Shown here piece by piece: positions 11,579 through 22,899 of a DNA stretch of 64,000 nucleotides. Position 1 is the stretch's first letter. The number at the start of each line of letters is the position of its first letter. The stretch is from the NCBI GenBank assembly GCA_032207245.1, contig CM063507.1:95461639-95525638 (forward strand). The letters run 5' to 3'. Below the pieces are notes generated by a model. The model searched no databases. It was not told the DNA's origin and saw nothing but the letters and a program-made list of their open reading frames with translations. Position numbers and translations under genes: made by a program. The DNA comes from Pardosa pseudoannulata (lineage: Eukaryota > Arthropoda > Arachnida > Araneae > Lycosidae).

Positions 11579-12107
11579 GTTTACGAGTGGGTCATTGCAG
11601 ACTCACCCATGCCCATCTTTTGCTAGGTGAAGCTCCTGCACAGTGTGCGTATTGCAAGACACCTTACACAGTCGCACATATTTTAACCTCTTGTGTTCGT
11701 TTAAAATCAATGTATATAAAATTTTTTGGTAATCCATCGCCGAATCTTAATTTAATCATCGGGGAAACTCCACACCCAAACTTGTTCCCCTTTCTTCGTC
11801 AAACTTGCGTTTATACTGAAATATGATTTTTGATTTTGATTCAATTTTCTAATTTTCCATTTTTAATCTTTCAATTTTGAATTCTTGTTAATTTGTATAT
11901 AACTCAATTTTTATTTGTGTTTTTTGTTGAATGTTATATTTTTATTGTTACTTTAATCTGTTTTAGAACCTGTCATTTTTTCTTTTGTCAAATTTTTTTT
12001 CTAAATTTCGTCTTTAGTTTATTTCTTCATCTTGTATGGCGCAGTTTGTCTCTAGAGGACTTAGCGCCATTAAACTTCAACCAACCAACCAACCAACCAA
12101 CCAACCA
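11579..12107 (+). mobile_element. 5'-truncated LINE, subfamily A (3' end of ORF2 and 3' UTR)
   Basis: The last 80 or so codons of the LINE ORF2 are open up to the stop near 11826, with the C-terminal Cys/His region CAYCKTPYTVAHILTSC. The 3' UTR ends in the hairpin GGCGC...GCGCC (about 12039-12065) and an (AACC)n tail to 12107. The 5' junction is at a position equivalent to the same codon region in other copies here. No clear target duplication was found. Confidence 0.85.
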
Positions 12108-12489
12108 TATAAATTGAGTGATGTAAATGTATTGCAACAATGCCTATGCGTATATAATTAGAAAACATTCAACTCAGTTATAAAGTTCTCATAAGAAATG
12201 TCAATTCACACTAAAAAATTATGTCATAACAAGGAATGCCTCACTAGCTAATTATTTTATTACTCATAACAAATATTTTAAGTTTCTTCTGGGCTAACAA
12301 ACTGTTCAAAAACCCAACGTAACTAGTTCCCTACGCCGGTCAAGGCACCACTTTATTTGTTGTAATGTACTTACAACGTAAACACCAGTGTTCGTTCTCA
12401 AAGCTGAAACACAGTAAAAATATAATACTTTATATTTGAACTAAAACATTTATTATGTACACTAATTATTTACAGATATTATTTCTTGA

Positions 12490-12558
<69 letters not shown>

Positions 12559-12924
12559 GCGGAGAGCATAGATGTGGACTGTATAAAAAATAATAAATAT
12601 AGACAATTACTAGTTGTAATTGTTTAATGCACAAGAAAATGAAGCTTATTGCTTCCAACGACACTAGTACCAGAGTCCAATCTTTTGTTTCACTGGCTCA
12701 CACCAGGGTTGCTATAATTAAAAAAGGGAGAGAATAGATCTCGCCAGGTGCCCAAGTGGCGATGTGTCAAAAAACAAACACACACACTTCATGACTTGAC
12801 ATTCATTAATTAATGTCCAACAATTTATGACAATTTTCATTTTGTTTTTACACGTTATTAATCAAAATATTCTGAGACCCAAAGTATTAATTATGAATAT
12901 TGCCGCATTTCAAACGACACTACC
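12108..12924. other. Gene-free stretch with (TA)n and a dispersed repeat
   Basis: A (TA)n tract covers 12497-12554. The stretch about 12355-12480 resembles 25120-25260 (shared GTACTTA, CACCAGT, TTTATATTTGAACTAAAACAT), so both hold a piece of one unidentified repeat. No coding is supported. Confidence 0.55.
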
Positions 12925-12997
12925 GAGCTCCATGGCACAATGGTTAGAGTCGCGGGCTACGAACCGAAAGGTCTCCGGTTCGATCCTGAGTCAGGAC
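12925..12997 (+). repeat. tRNA-Arg(ACG)-like sequence, probable SINE head or tRNA pseudogene
   Basis: An A-box-like TGGCACAATGG and a B box GGTTCGATCC are present with tRNA spacing. Between them GGGCTACGAACC resembles the anticodon arm of tRNA-Arg(ACG). The expected acceptor stem does not pair (GAGCTCC against the 3' side), so this is more likely a tRNA-derived SINE head than a functional tRNA. Confidence 0.6.
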
Positions 12998-13175
12998 AAA
13001 TTTGTTTCCTTAATTTTATGTTCGAAGTTACCTTATAAAAGCTCTGTAAAAAACTGCGAGCGGCAGTTGTTGTTTGAGTACGAGCTAGGTAGCTTGGGCT
13101 TTAATAAATTGTTATTTCTTAAGCTTGACTCTTGATTGTGTTCCACCTGTACTTTCATCCACGTGACAATATTAT
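12998..13175 (+). repeat. Repeat body with TATA box and poly(A) signal downstream of the tRNA-like head
   Basis: TATAAAAG occurs at about 13035 and AATAAA at about 13103, followed by a T/G-rich region. This looks like either an LTR fragment or the body of a composite SINE attached to the tRNA-like head. Nothing coding is supported. Confidence 0.35.
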
Positions 13176-13660
13176 CAAATTTACCTCCATTAATTACAGG
13201 GGAGCGTGTTGGGGCTATCAACCGGCTCGATGCCGGTGCGTCAGTACGGACATGGGATTTCGATGTTCAGCAACTCTTGAATCTCGACTTCGATTTTCTC
13301 AACTTTTTTTTTACACATTTTACTTCTGTTCAACGCCCCGTTTTTTTTTCTATCCCAATCGTTTGTTGGTGAAATTTTCCCACATCTGCATCTCCTTCGG
13401 TTGTGCAAGTGGGCTCATTAAAATGGCCACTTTTGTGAAAGTTGAGATTGCTTAGCCCCTGCACCCATATCTCACGGCCACATCCCTGTCTGGGCTTGAC
13501 CGTTACACTTGGGCCACTCCGTGATCTATAACTGCTCCGCAAGGGTCCTCACTAAAACTCGAAGTCAACAGCTGCACCTAAATTCTTCTTGGAAATTTAG
13601 TCCACAGCTGTGTATGCACGTTCTGACCATCGTGGGAAAGTACATCGGTACAATTATCAT
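13176..13660. repeat. Repeat block, diverged relative of 26391-26710 and 32378-32735
   Basis: Shared landmarks with both later copies are GTGAAATTTTCCC, CATCTGCATC, GGGCTCATTAAA, TAGCCCCTG, ATATCTCA and CACAGCTGTGT. It lacks the LINE insertion present in the other two, and the equivalent insertion point (ACTCT) is intact. It is probably part of a BEL/Pao LTR. Confidence 0.7.
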
Positions 13661-13941
13661 CTAAAGCAGATACATTTTCAGCTCTGCAAGGTGTTAAATT
13701 TACAGAATTATGATTTTTTAACTCAATACTATCAGAATCGTTATTGTAATTTTTTGGATCGTATTCTTATATAAAAAGGGAGTAGCAGGACTCAGTGTGG
13801 ATATAAAAAGATGTTGCATTTTAGATTCATAATTATGTTTGTCATATTTATTTTTATTATGTACTTGAAATCTATAGTTAGCTGCTGATGCGGGATAAGT
13901 TGTTACACGAGGATTATATTCATCAGCAATCCATATCCTCT
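13661..13941. other. Short gene-free stretch next to the gag pseudogene
   Basis: It may be the 3' continuation of the minus-strand gag element below it, but no conserved motif is recognisable. Confidence 0.4.
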
Positions 13942-14927
13942 CTACTCGTTTAAATTTACTTGATTATTTTTCATGTCGGCCTGGAACTTGTAGCAGTTTT
14001 TAAGTATATGATTTGGTTTGGCACAATACTGACAAAAAACTTCGGGTGTTTTAATATAACTCTGACGTCCATAATTTAGAAATAGCTTAGAATTTTGTCG
14101 ATTGTCCTGATGATAATTTTCTAATCCTGCTTTTCGGGGATACCATTTGGCTCGTTTATGTGTAGATTTGTCATTATATTTTACTCTATCACTTTGAATA
14201 TTATTGATAGAGTGATTTTCGGATGTGTTGTGTAATATTGAATCAAACTTTGATTCAATATTACTAATGGATTTTTGGAGAGCATCAATATTGTGTGCAT
14301 AGGAAGATGTTATGTTATTCTGTGAAATATCGAGTAATGTTTGCGCGTGCTCTGTTACAACATGGTATTGATTGACATTCTCTTTATCTAGATCAATTCT
14401 TGTATAGTCTGGTAACGCTTCTAATAGTTTTGTCAATTTAATTGAATCCAACGAGTTTTTGTCTGTGATTGTGGAATATATATTAGTTTCTAGACAATTA
14501 ATTTTGTGGGACAGCTGAATACAGATTCATCAGCTCCAAGTTTAAAATTTTGATACTGAAATTGCGATGTCGCAAGTGATTGCTTTCTAATATAAAAAGA
14601 AATTTTGTTTTTAATATCAGACAGCTTTATGTTTTGATTCTGCAATTTTGGACAGGTAATGCAATATTCCTTTGCTTTACCCTCAAGTTTATTGGCTAGA
14701 TGTGAAATAATATCACTATCAGTTAGGTTGTTATTTATTTGAAGTCTTTCCAAGTTTCGAAAAAAGAACTCCCATTGGCTAGGCGAACCAACGAAAGCGT
14801 GGATGTTACCAGCCGTAATATTATTAGATAAATTTTGACAAAGAGTTAAATTTGATGATCTTAAATTTAGCCTTAAAAGACAGCTACATATATTTACATA
14901 ACACATAAAAATGTCCAATATATACAT
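13942..14927 (-). pseudogene. Gag with CCHC zinc knuckle, LTR retrotransposon (same family as 8880-10160)
   Basis: Two frames follow one another on the minus strand. The first (14927-14490) is capsid-like with FVGSPSQWEFFFRNLERL. The second (14451-13942) contains a helical stretch and then an intact CX2CX4HX4C zinc knuckle, CQYCAKPNHILKNC, near its C-terminus. The change of frame near 14451-14490 makes it non-functional. The match in domain order and in SIKLxKxLEAL with the gag at 9695-10159 shows that they belong to one family. Confidence 0.72.
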
Positions 14928-15470
14928 AACAAAATAAATTGAAAATATATTAACTCATATTATCACAAAAATTAATTAACAATGGAATATAGCTGCATTG
15001 TTAAGACTAACTTAAAATCAGATTGAAACGGACAAGTAGTAATCATTATTGAAGCATTCAATAATTAATTATATATTTCAAACCATAAAATATTACATAA
15101 GAAATTATATGAGGGGAAATACTAGTTCAATCTGAATTTGTCACATCATAAAAGAAATTAATATAGCACCAATAATGTAGTCACGTACCCAAGTCCTGTG
15201 AAGTGAATTGACATCGAAGAATTCCGCACCATATATACACGGCATCAGTTGTTGAATTTAATAGTGGTGTTATTCTTTTTCATGGAAGATTAAGATGTAA
15301 GATAATTGACAATTATAGTGAAACTTCTCCGTCAAGCCGCAATAAACCTATCACCTGTTCGTTAATAGATACATACGACGGTAGACACAATTCAGAATAT
15401 TCAAATTTTAGAGTATTGATGATTTTAAGGCAGGGATGAAAATGACAGTTGAAAGATAGAGAAGAGTCAC
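14928..15470. other. Gene-free AT-rich stretch
   Basis: No coding region or recognised repeat end was seen. It may include the leader of the minus-strand gag element. Confidence 0.5.
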
Positions 15471-16210
15471 ATTCTTAGCTTCAAGAAACATTTATTATTT
15501 TTGTCACTTGCTGACTTTGTCTAAAACAATCTTTCCTCGACATCCCGCCAAAAGCAAAATGGCTAAAGAAAGGGGCTCTAGAAAAAAAATGCGGATGACC
15601 TCTTTTAAAAGTTTTGCCCAAATGAATCAACACTGCACATGGCGAGGTCAGTGGAAAAATTCCGCCAGCTGGAACCCAAGACGATCGCCAATTAATGCAC
15701 ATTTTGAATTAACAACGCTTTTACAAACACATAGGTATCGTTAACAGAAACTTTTAAACAGACACTCGACATTAATAAACATTCGTATAGCAGCACTGTC
15801 TAGAAAAGAACCAGATGTGTAGAAAAGGAGCATCTACATAGGAAGATGATCAAAGCAAAGGAATAGCAAATGATTGAAAGTGGTAGAAAAAGAAATACTT
15901 CAAGTGCGCATGCTCTATAACTTCAACCTCGCGCTGACTCTCCGTTGAAGTTACAGTAATACATGTAACGTCGCCACACATCTCCCTGACCAATGGCAAC
16001 GAAATTAAAGGTATCAGGTGTTAAATTTTACCCTACTTCTAGAACGTTTATGAAGAACATCTGGCTTTTGGAACTCAGGTACAGCTGGTAATGCAGGGGA
16101 AACTGGTGGTAAAGATATAAGTGGTGGAAGTTCCTTTGTAGGGACTTTTAACTGTTTCCGCGACGAAAATGAACGCTGGTTTAACCCTTTATATCCTGAA
16201 TTAACTTACC
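15471..16210 (-). mobile_element. Gypsy remnant: pol C-terminal tail and adjoining LTR
   Basis: On the minus strand, 16190-16030 encodes a proline-rich tail that includes VKPAFI near its start and RSRSRVKFN at its end, like the RSGRxVRF terminus of spider Gypsy pol. About 25 bases after this the sequence TGTGGCGACGTTACATG (from 15987 downward) looks like the start of a Gypsy LTR. The LTR end was not defined. Open frames at 15481-15744 on both strands lie in this presumed LTR and are not regarded as genes. Confidence 0.55.
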
Positions 16211-16244
16211 ATCAACTTTCTTACTTCATTTTTTGCATCATTAG

Positions 16245-16463
16245 ATAAGTTTTAATGGAGAATAATCATAGAAAAAAGCAAATTAGTTTTTACTGTATTT
16301 TAGTAGTTAATCTTCTTGTTGTCACCTGTATTTTCCTCATTTTTTATCCCTTTTCTTTACAAAAATTACTTTGCTTGTTTTATGGCTTATCTTTACCTTT
16401 TGTTTGGCGCAGCATGTCATATTTTGGGTTTTGCGTCATTAAAACTAACACTCACTCACTTCA
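16245..16463 (+). mobile_element. LINE 3' UTR fragment, third tail type
   Basis: The segment ends in TTTGGCGCA...TGCGTCATTAAAACT and an (ACTC)n-like tail. The inverted arms TGGCGCA and TGCGTCA pair with one G-T wobble. Layout and position match the 3' hairpin of the other LINEs here, but the tail differs from (AACC)n. Only the 3' UTR is present. Confidence 0.6.
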
Positions 16464-16835
16464 GTAGTTAATTTTGCAGTTGGTACTTTCTAGTACCAAA
16501 ATATATTTTTGACTCTATGATAGAAAATAAAACATTAAATTATGAATAAAAAAAATGAAATGCTTACCTGCGAAGTATAGAAATCTCTAAAAAATAATAG
16601 TACCAAGTAACTGGTAATGAACCACTAAATTTAATCAATTGAACAACTCGTGTATCAACTGTACCATAAAAGGACCTCCGAATTCAGCACGCCAATTATA
16701 AAATCCCTGCTGTGCAAATTAAAAGGATTCCTTATTGGTGCTGTAATTTTTTTCTGCTGTAGGAACGGCATCGCTCATGTCCTTGTGAGTACAGGCAGGA
16801 AAAACGGCTTTATTAGGAATATATAGGTGTTTGGT
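16464..16835. other. Gene-free stretch
   Basis: No gene or repeat end is recognised. It follows the 3' end of the minus-strand integrase remnant. Confidence 0.5.
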
Positions 16836-17935
16836 TGAAGCGGTACTTATAAGTACCGTCAGGATAAAAAGGGTTAAGTCGATCCAGGTTCTCCACTCTC
16901 TCTTTGTTACCGATGAGTAATCGACAATTCTTGAATGTTTCACTTAGAACCAGATGTGGACCTGTATGGAAAAAGCCCCAGTGTTTTTTAAAAGCATTAC
17001 ACCTCAGAAACACAGGATAGTGTTTTGTTGGGTTCCCTCGCATGTTGGTATAGCTGGAAATGAGCGAGCAGATAAAGCTGCCAGATCCGCTACTAATCTT
17101 CTCCACTTTCATTTACCGTACCTTGACATCAAGAATTATGTGGTGTGGTTAATTTAGCGATTGAAAAATGGCAATCTATTTGGAACTAACAAATCAACAA
17201 TAAACTTTATGAAGTGAAACCTGAACTATCACTCTGGCCTTCTATACCCTCCATGACGTCATTCTTACTCGTCTTCGTATAGGGCATACTCGCTTTACCC
17301 ATCGTCACCTATTGCTCGGGGAACCTGCCCCTGTTTTGCAAACTTTGTAAAATACCCGTGACTGTAAAACACATTCTAACAGAATGTCCAAGTTTTTACC
17401 GCCATCGTGTTCATCATTTTAAAACTCATTCCATATCCTTAAGTTCATTGCTTCATGATCCCCCTCATTTGAATCTTATTAAATTTTTAAAAGATATTGG
17501 TTTTTATGCATACATTTAAGGTCATTAACTCATCGCTTTTATTTATACACTATCATTGCATATTTTTATATTTACTCTTATCTTTTGACATTCTTTTAGC
17601 CCTGCTGTTTTAACTTGTTAATCATTGTAATCGTTTATATCTTAACTATTTGTTTGGCACAATACGTCCCAAGAGGATTCAGTGCCAATAAGCACTACCA
17701 ACCAGAATAAAATCAACCAACCAGAAACACAGGAGAAGACGTGGCAAGTTCTTTCGATATAAACACAGGTTTTGAAGAATGTGTACTTGTAGTTGTAGGC
17801 GATAAAGTTGGCATTGTTTCTTGTAGTTGTCTGAAACACTTGTGGTTCCAAGTTGTTAGAAATGCTCGTTCAATCATCGATATATTCAAAGAATTAATCT
17901 TTGCAATTAGGAGGTTGGCAGAAATTCATAAGCTT
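16836..17935 (-). pseudogene. Gypsy integrase C-terminal region, split by a LINE
   Basis: On the minus strand, 17935-17722 and 17017-16836 form one Gypsy integrase tail interrupted by a LINE at 17018-17721. The upper part ends in VFISKELATSS and the lower part starts VFLRCNAF and continues GFFHTGPHLVLSE and LDRLNPF. These correspond to the F-S-DL, GPYxVL and DRLKPA patterns of this family. Upstream (higher coordinates) the frame is broken by stops. Confidence 0.72.
17018..17721 (+). mobile_element. 5'-truncated LINE, subfamily B, with 13-bp target duplication
   Basis: The target duplication CAGAAACACAGGA is at 17005-17017 and 17722-17734. The 5' end starts in the RNase H region (FCWVPSHVGIAGNERADKAA). 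The frame then degenerates by several indels. The 3' end has the GGCAC...GTGCC hairpin (about 17654-17680) and a CCAACC-rich tail. Confidence 0.92.
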
Positions 17936-19109
17936 TAGTTGTGTTCAAGTTTTTTGTTGACAAGTTGTTTGTCACAGTTTGTGATTATTCGCATCAAAAA
18001 TTGTAATGGTAGCTAGTGGGTCCTTCTGTAATACAAGATTATATTTCCTTTTAAAAGTTCTCATTAAATGATTTACTAAAATTAGCTATTCAATATTCTA
18101 CTACTAAATAAAGTTAAATATCTTGAACTGTTGACAGCTTAAAGGAATAAATCACGACTACTTTCAAAGTGATTAAAAAATAAAAAATACAACGTTCATA
18201 TAATTCTTTAAATTATTGACAAACTTTAAAAGTTGAAAAAATAACAACAAATTAGAAATGTCTATCAGAAATCATTAATTTTTTCCCTTTAATTTACACT
18301 TCTTATTCAAAGTTTAAATAAGTTTATAAATTCAGTTTTTTTTTTTTTTAAATTGAAACTGTCTGTGCACTTTCTGAAATGTACTGTGGTGGTAAATTTT
18401 TTCCTAAAAATGAAATAGAGAAACAGAAAATTAAATTAAGTAAAATTATAAATGCAACTTAACTAAGTCCTTTCTTGTAAAAATAGTATAGCAATAAAAT
18501 TTTAAAAAATTTAAAAGAATTTTACGTTACATTTAAACTTTTTTTTTTTTTACTTTTGTAAGAATTTAAATATCAAATGTGATTGCAATTATTTTTATTT
18601 TCGATTTCATTTAAATATCACTAAATAAATTTATTCATCAGAAAATCATTCAAATTAGAAATAAATGCTAATACTGCTTAACAATTAGTATTTATTTCTA
18701 ATTTGAATCCGAGCACAATCACAGAATATCGATTCAAGGTTTATTAATTTTTATTTTTATATTTTATCAACAGATGGCGCCATATTATCCCTTAAACACG
18801 TAATTTTCCTACTTGTAAAAATACAATTTTGGCACACATTCTTTAAATTATAAATGTAAATTAGTACAGAAATAAGTAATAAGATGTAATAAATGATCCA
18901 TTCTTTGTATCCAATAAGTAAGAACAATGTGCAATTTAATTGACACAAAGTTACAATAAAAAATTACATGTCCATTTAAAGTAAGATAATTTTGAGAAGG
19001 CTTGAAGGTTTAGAATTCCATATAGTATTTGTTATTGTTAAAGTCTCTGGCCTTCGTCTTCAATCCCGATTTTTCCAGGAATTATTTTTTTCTGTTTACC
19101 AATCATTTT
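17936..19109. other. Gene-free AT-rich stretch
   Basis: No coding region or repeat end is supported. Confidence 0.6.
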
Positions 19110-19113
19110 TTAA

Positions 19114-20103
19114 GGTATCTGTCTACGTTCGGAGAACTTTTATCTTTAAACGTAGAAACTAGTTCATGTTTTCACATTTTTAGATTTATTTTTCATATTA
19201 TCATAGAGAATTGCACTTAAAAAATTTATTCCGGGAGAAGCTTTTATAAAATTTCTAATAAATGAAGAAAATTTAATAAAAAAAAATGGGTTTTTTTAAA
19301 AGGTCTAATTTTTTAAATAATTTAAATGATTTCAATAGTTTTTGACGCAACACATTTCTTATACACTGGACTAGTGAATACTACCTAAAATCTTCGCTTA
19401 ATTTACATTTGGTAAACAATTTTGGTCCTTCAAAATCATACACATTGAATTTTTAACAATTTTCATTACCTTTATATCTAACTATGAGTGTAACATCATT
19501 AAAAATTATCCAAATTTAAAGCCTTTAGGTCATTTACTAGTAAATACTATCAAAAGCATTCATAATAATTTTCAACACAATATTTTAAGAACTTTTTGAG
19601 AAATCACATTTCAAGTTTCACCATTTTATTAAAAATACCGTTCTGAGAAAAACGCATTTGAAGTTTATGAAAGCAACTTTAACTATTAAAAAATTAAAAT
19701 ACATGTTAAAAATTCCCCACACTTTCTTGCTTCAAAACTTTCTAATTGCCAAGTTGCTAATTATTAAATGTACTAGAAAAATGTTTAAACATTTTTCTAG
19801 TATCTAATTCTATATATTTCTAAAATCTATTTTCTACTATCTAATCTTTTCTAGTTCTCTAATCTTCATGAAAATTTAAAAAGTTTTGTCCAAAAAATGC
19901 TCTTTAAAAAGGCTTTAAATTCACAACTTCCGTTTTGTTTTGACAGCTGTCACTAATGTTTAAACAGCTGTAACTTTTCATTAAAATGCCATAGAGACAA
20001 AAGAAGAGCAGATTTGACCTAAAAGTTGAAATTTTACAGTAGAGAAATAAAAAAAAATTATGATTTTTGGCAAAAAACGACGTTTTTAACACAGACGGAT
20101 ATC
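19114..20103. mobile_element. TTAA-flanked MITE, copy B
   Basis: The left end GGTATCTGTCTACGTTCGG and its following 60 bp match copy A at 6440. The right end is inverted GATATCCGTCTGTG. TTAA lies at the left flank (19110-19113) and the diverged ATAA at the right (20104-20107). It is 990 bp, longer than copy A (564 bp), which may be a deletion derivative. No coding is supported. Confidence 0.82.
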
Positions 20104-20107
20104 ATAA

Positions 20108-20658
20108 TAGTACATAAAATTATGAAGGCAATCAATGTACATTTTATACAGAATTTTCAATTTAAAAATCCCATAATTTGGGAAGTTATTAAACACATTT
20201 ACTCATATTAAAAGGAGAATGTTGATAAAGCAATTTTCTTTAATATATTACTTATTACTAGAAAGGAAATCTATGTGAAATAAATTACTTTATTATCCTC
20301 CTTTTATTTTCAAAACTATCATTGATGCAAAGAAAACTTTCCAAACGGTAAAATGATATATATTACTTTCAGCAATAGTCTACACTTACATAATAAAAAA
20401 CTGTAAATTTTTTAATTTAGATACTGTGTTACTCTTTACAAGGCTTTTTATTTTTTTTATTATTATTATGTGTTAAATAATACTGTAGCATTTAAAAAAT
20501 TGTATTATTGTTTCAAATGGAGAGCAAAACAAAAGTTTCTAATTCATTTATATATTCATAATCAATTACAAACAGAGAATTTTACATTAAATTGAAACAC
20601 TACAAAAAACAGTCATAAATATATAACAATTGTGACCTGGTATTAAATAACATTAACC
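20108..20658. other. Gene-free AT-rich stretch
   Basis: No gene or repeat end is recognised. Confidence 0.6.
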
Positions 20659-20662
20659 TTAA

Positions 20663-21213
20663 CCCCTTCCGGTAAAATGACGAGTCTAGCTCGTCATTCG
20701 TTTTTCATTCCATACCGCACAATGACGAGCTACACTCGTTGTGCGATTAAAGTTACTGTTAAATATGATAATTAATTTAGTTTAAAATTTCTAGTGTACT
20801 GAATTTGGCAACACTTTTATCACTTGTGAAAATCCCAAGTCACTATTGCATATTGTTTACTTGGTACAAGTCATTGCCAAATTGATGAGTCAGAATAAAA
20901 GAAAACCTACTAAGAAATGCCGTGTGTGTTACAAGAATCCAATTAAAAGTGAGACTACTTGGCGGTGTAAGAATTCCTTTGCACTTTGTTTTGAAAAGTA
21001 CCACTAGCTCGAAGACTATTATCTGTATACCTTATTAATGTTTTGCTTTGATATTTTCTTAATTTTACTGTTTCTGATATTATTTAACACTATGTAAAAA
21101 GTGGATTTTAATTAAGAATATGTAAGAATTGTAAAATGAAACAAGTTTTTTAAATAAAAATTAAATGGTTATTTCATGCACAGTTTTTCATTATTAAATC
21201 ATACCGGAAGGGG
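20663..21213 (+). mobile_element. Internally deleted piggyBac element
   Basis: The perfect 12-bp terminal inverted repeat CCCCTTCCGGTA / TACCGGAAGGGG is flanked by TTAA at 20659-20662 and 21214-21217. Two small palindromes near the left end share ATGACGAG (for example 20677-20698). The 551-bp element keeps a short coding piece for the transposase C-terminus and has lost the DDE core. Confidence 0.9.
20885..21007 (+). pseudogene. piggyBac transposase C-terminal cysteine-rich domain remnant
   Basis: A 40-codon frame starts with ATG and ends in TAG. It has CRVCYKNP at residues 12-19, WRCKNSFALCF at 26-36 and ends in EKYH. This fits the CxxC...C...C...YH zinc-binding cysteine-rich domain at the C-terminus of piggyBac transposases, which binds the element ends. 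The catalytic domain is absent. Whether the short peptide is made is unknown; it most likely survives as a deletion remnant. Confidence 0.75.
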
Positions 21214-21217
21214 TTAA

Positions 21218-22040
21218 GGAACTTTGGAGTTATCAGTTTCCTTTCGAATGAGGTGCATGAAAATTTAATTATTATTTTATTTGCAATAATTATTCAGGAA
21301 TATGTTACTGGCTTTTACTACAATTTTAATAACACTTCAGAAGAATCGTCATTCTTACAAGTTTAAATTTTTTTACTTCTATTGATAAAATATAACAAAT
21401 AACACTTATTACAAATTTTCGTTGATTTTTTGAAATTTCAAAAATTCTCATTCATCTTTTGTTAACTTATAACTAAGTAATTATAAGAAATAACATTTAT
21501 TACATTAGAAGGATAGTTTAAAACCATCTCATTATGATGAAATAAAATCCAATTTTAATGCAAAAATATATATTCATTCTTTGTTAAATGACGTAAAAAT
21601 TACAATTATTTACATATTTTAATAGAGAATGTATAGAAAAATTTAGCAATATATACAAGAGCAAATTGGCTTTATAAATTTGTTCAAATTAATACAAGTA
21701 TGCCTGACATAACAGGTGAACATAACGTTGTTAAGAAAATAATCTAATATTAATTTGCATTAACCTTTAGGATCTTTTGACTCAGTTAAAGTTTGAAGTT
21801 TCCTTACCTTTGCTTTTGAATGTGATGCGTAAGAAATTGTCATTATTTAATTTGCAATAATTTTATCAATATGTTAGCAGCTTTTTTTATAATTTTAATA
21901 ACACTTCGGAAGAAAAGCTCCATCGTCATAATCATTTCAATATTTTGTCTGAGTGGCTAGACACCCCCCCCCCCAAAAAAAAAAAAAAAAAAAAAAAAAA
22001 GCGGACGTGTTTAAGTTTGTCGTGTTTTTTTTATTCTCCT
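21218..22040. other. Gene-free stretch with a diverged direct repeat and a homopolymer tract
   Basis: Segments at about 21235-21345 and 21803-21915 are related (shared TTTGCAATAATT and ATAATTTTAATAACACTTC), about 570 bp apart. A C run followed by an A run lies at 21965-22001. Confidence 0.6.
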
Positions 22041-22046
22041 TTCCTC

Positions 22047-22510
22047 CTATCTGTGGAGCTCATTTTTATGTTCTATGTTTGATTTTAATTGAGATTTTGC
22101 AATAGGAAGGGTAGTTTGTATTCGTCTATTAAAGTGAAGTTCAGCAGGACTTAAACCATTTTCGAGAGGAGTAGCTCTGTAGGCCAGCAGTACTAAATAA
22201 GGGTCTTCAGAGTTTTTGAGTCGGAGCTTGATGGTTTTTACTGCTATTTCCACAAATCCGTTACTTTGTGGGTATGGAAGTAATAAGGCAGAATCCATAA
22301 GTTCTTGAAAATTGTGTAAATTCAGAAGGATTCATTGGTTTAAATTGCGGTCCATTATCTGTTCTCACAACGTTAGATATTCCATGTCTTGCAAATATGG
22401 ATTTGCAATGATTAATAACTTCTTCAAGTCTCACTTTTTGTAATCTCGCGATCTCTGGTTATCTAGAGAAATAATCTGTAACAATGAGATACCACAGTCC
22501 CTGAAACCTG
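22047..22510 (-). pseudogene. Gypsy integrase core remnant
   Basis: Read from 22510 down, the minus strand has DYFSR (with a stop after it), RHGI and RTDNGPQF around the second catalytic aspartate, and then, in another frame, YPQSNGFVE with the third catalytic residue region, followed by LAYRATPLENGLSPAEL. These are the DDE integrase motifs of Gypsy elements. In-frame stops and at least one frameshift make it inactive. Confidence 0.82.
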
Positions 22511-22887
22511 AATAGATACCTCGGTCTTTCAAAAGAATTTGAAAATATCTGGCTGCAAGAACACATTAGAGCTGCCATACCCAACCAACCAACCACATAC
22601 CAACCCACTTATCGCCCCATAAATTCGCCAAAAAATCGCCAAACTTGACAAAAGAAACACGGCGTCTATAATGCATTTGTAACCTAATATTTTTAAAAAT
22701 GCCAATTCTCTGGATCTACTACGGACCAAGTTATGTATTGAATAGAAAGAATTTTACTTCGAATAACCCTGAATCTTCAATTTTGGTTTTCTTATAAGTC
22801 AATTATTATAATTGTTCAACAGTAATGAGTAGTCAATAATTCAATCAGGTAATTGCTTACCTTTATTTTTAAAAATTAAACTAAACT
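22511..22887. other. Gene-free stretch with a short (AACC)n tract
   Basis: (CCAA)n occurs at about 22581-22594 without the LINE 3' hairpin, so it is not called as a LINE. The right end may be the tail of the minus-strand SINE. Confidence 0.45.
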
Positions 22888-22899
22888 CCTCGGCGCAAC

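Noticed and set aside
15481..15744. Open frames on both strands
   Set aside because: They lie in the presumed LTR of a Gypsy remnant and have no protein similarity that I recognise.
22571..22610. (CCAA)n tract as a LINE tail
   Set aside because: No 3' hairpin or LINE UTR precedes it.
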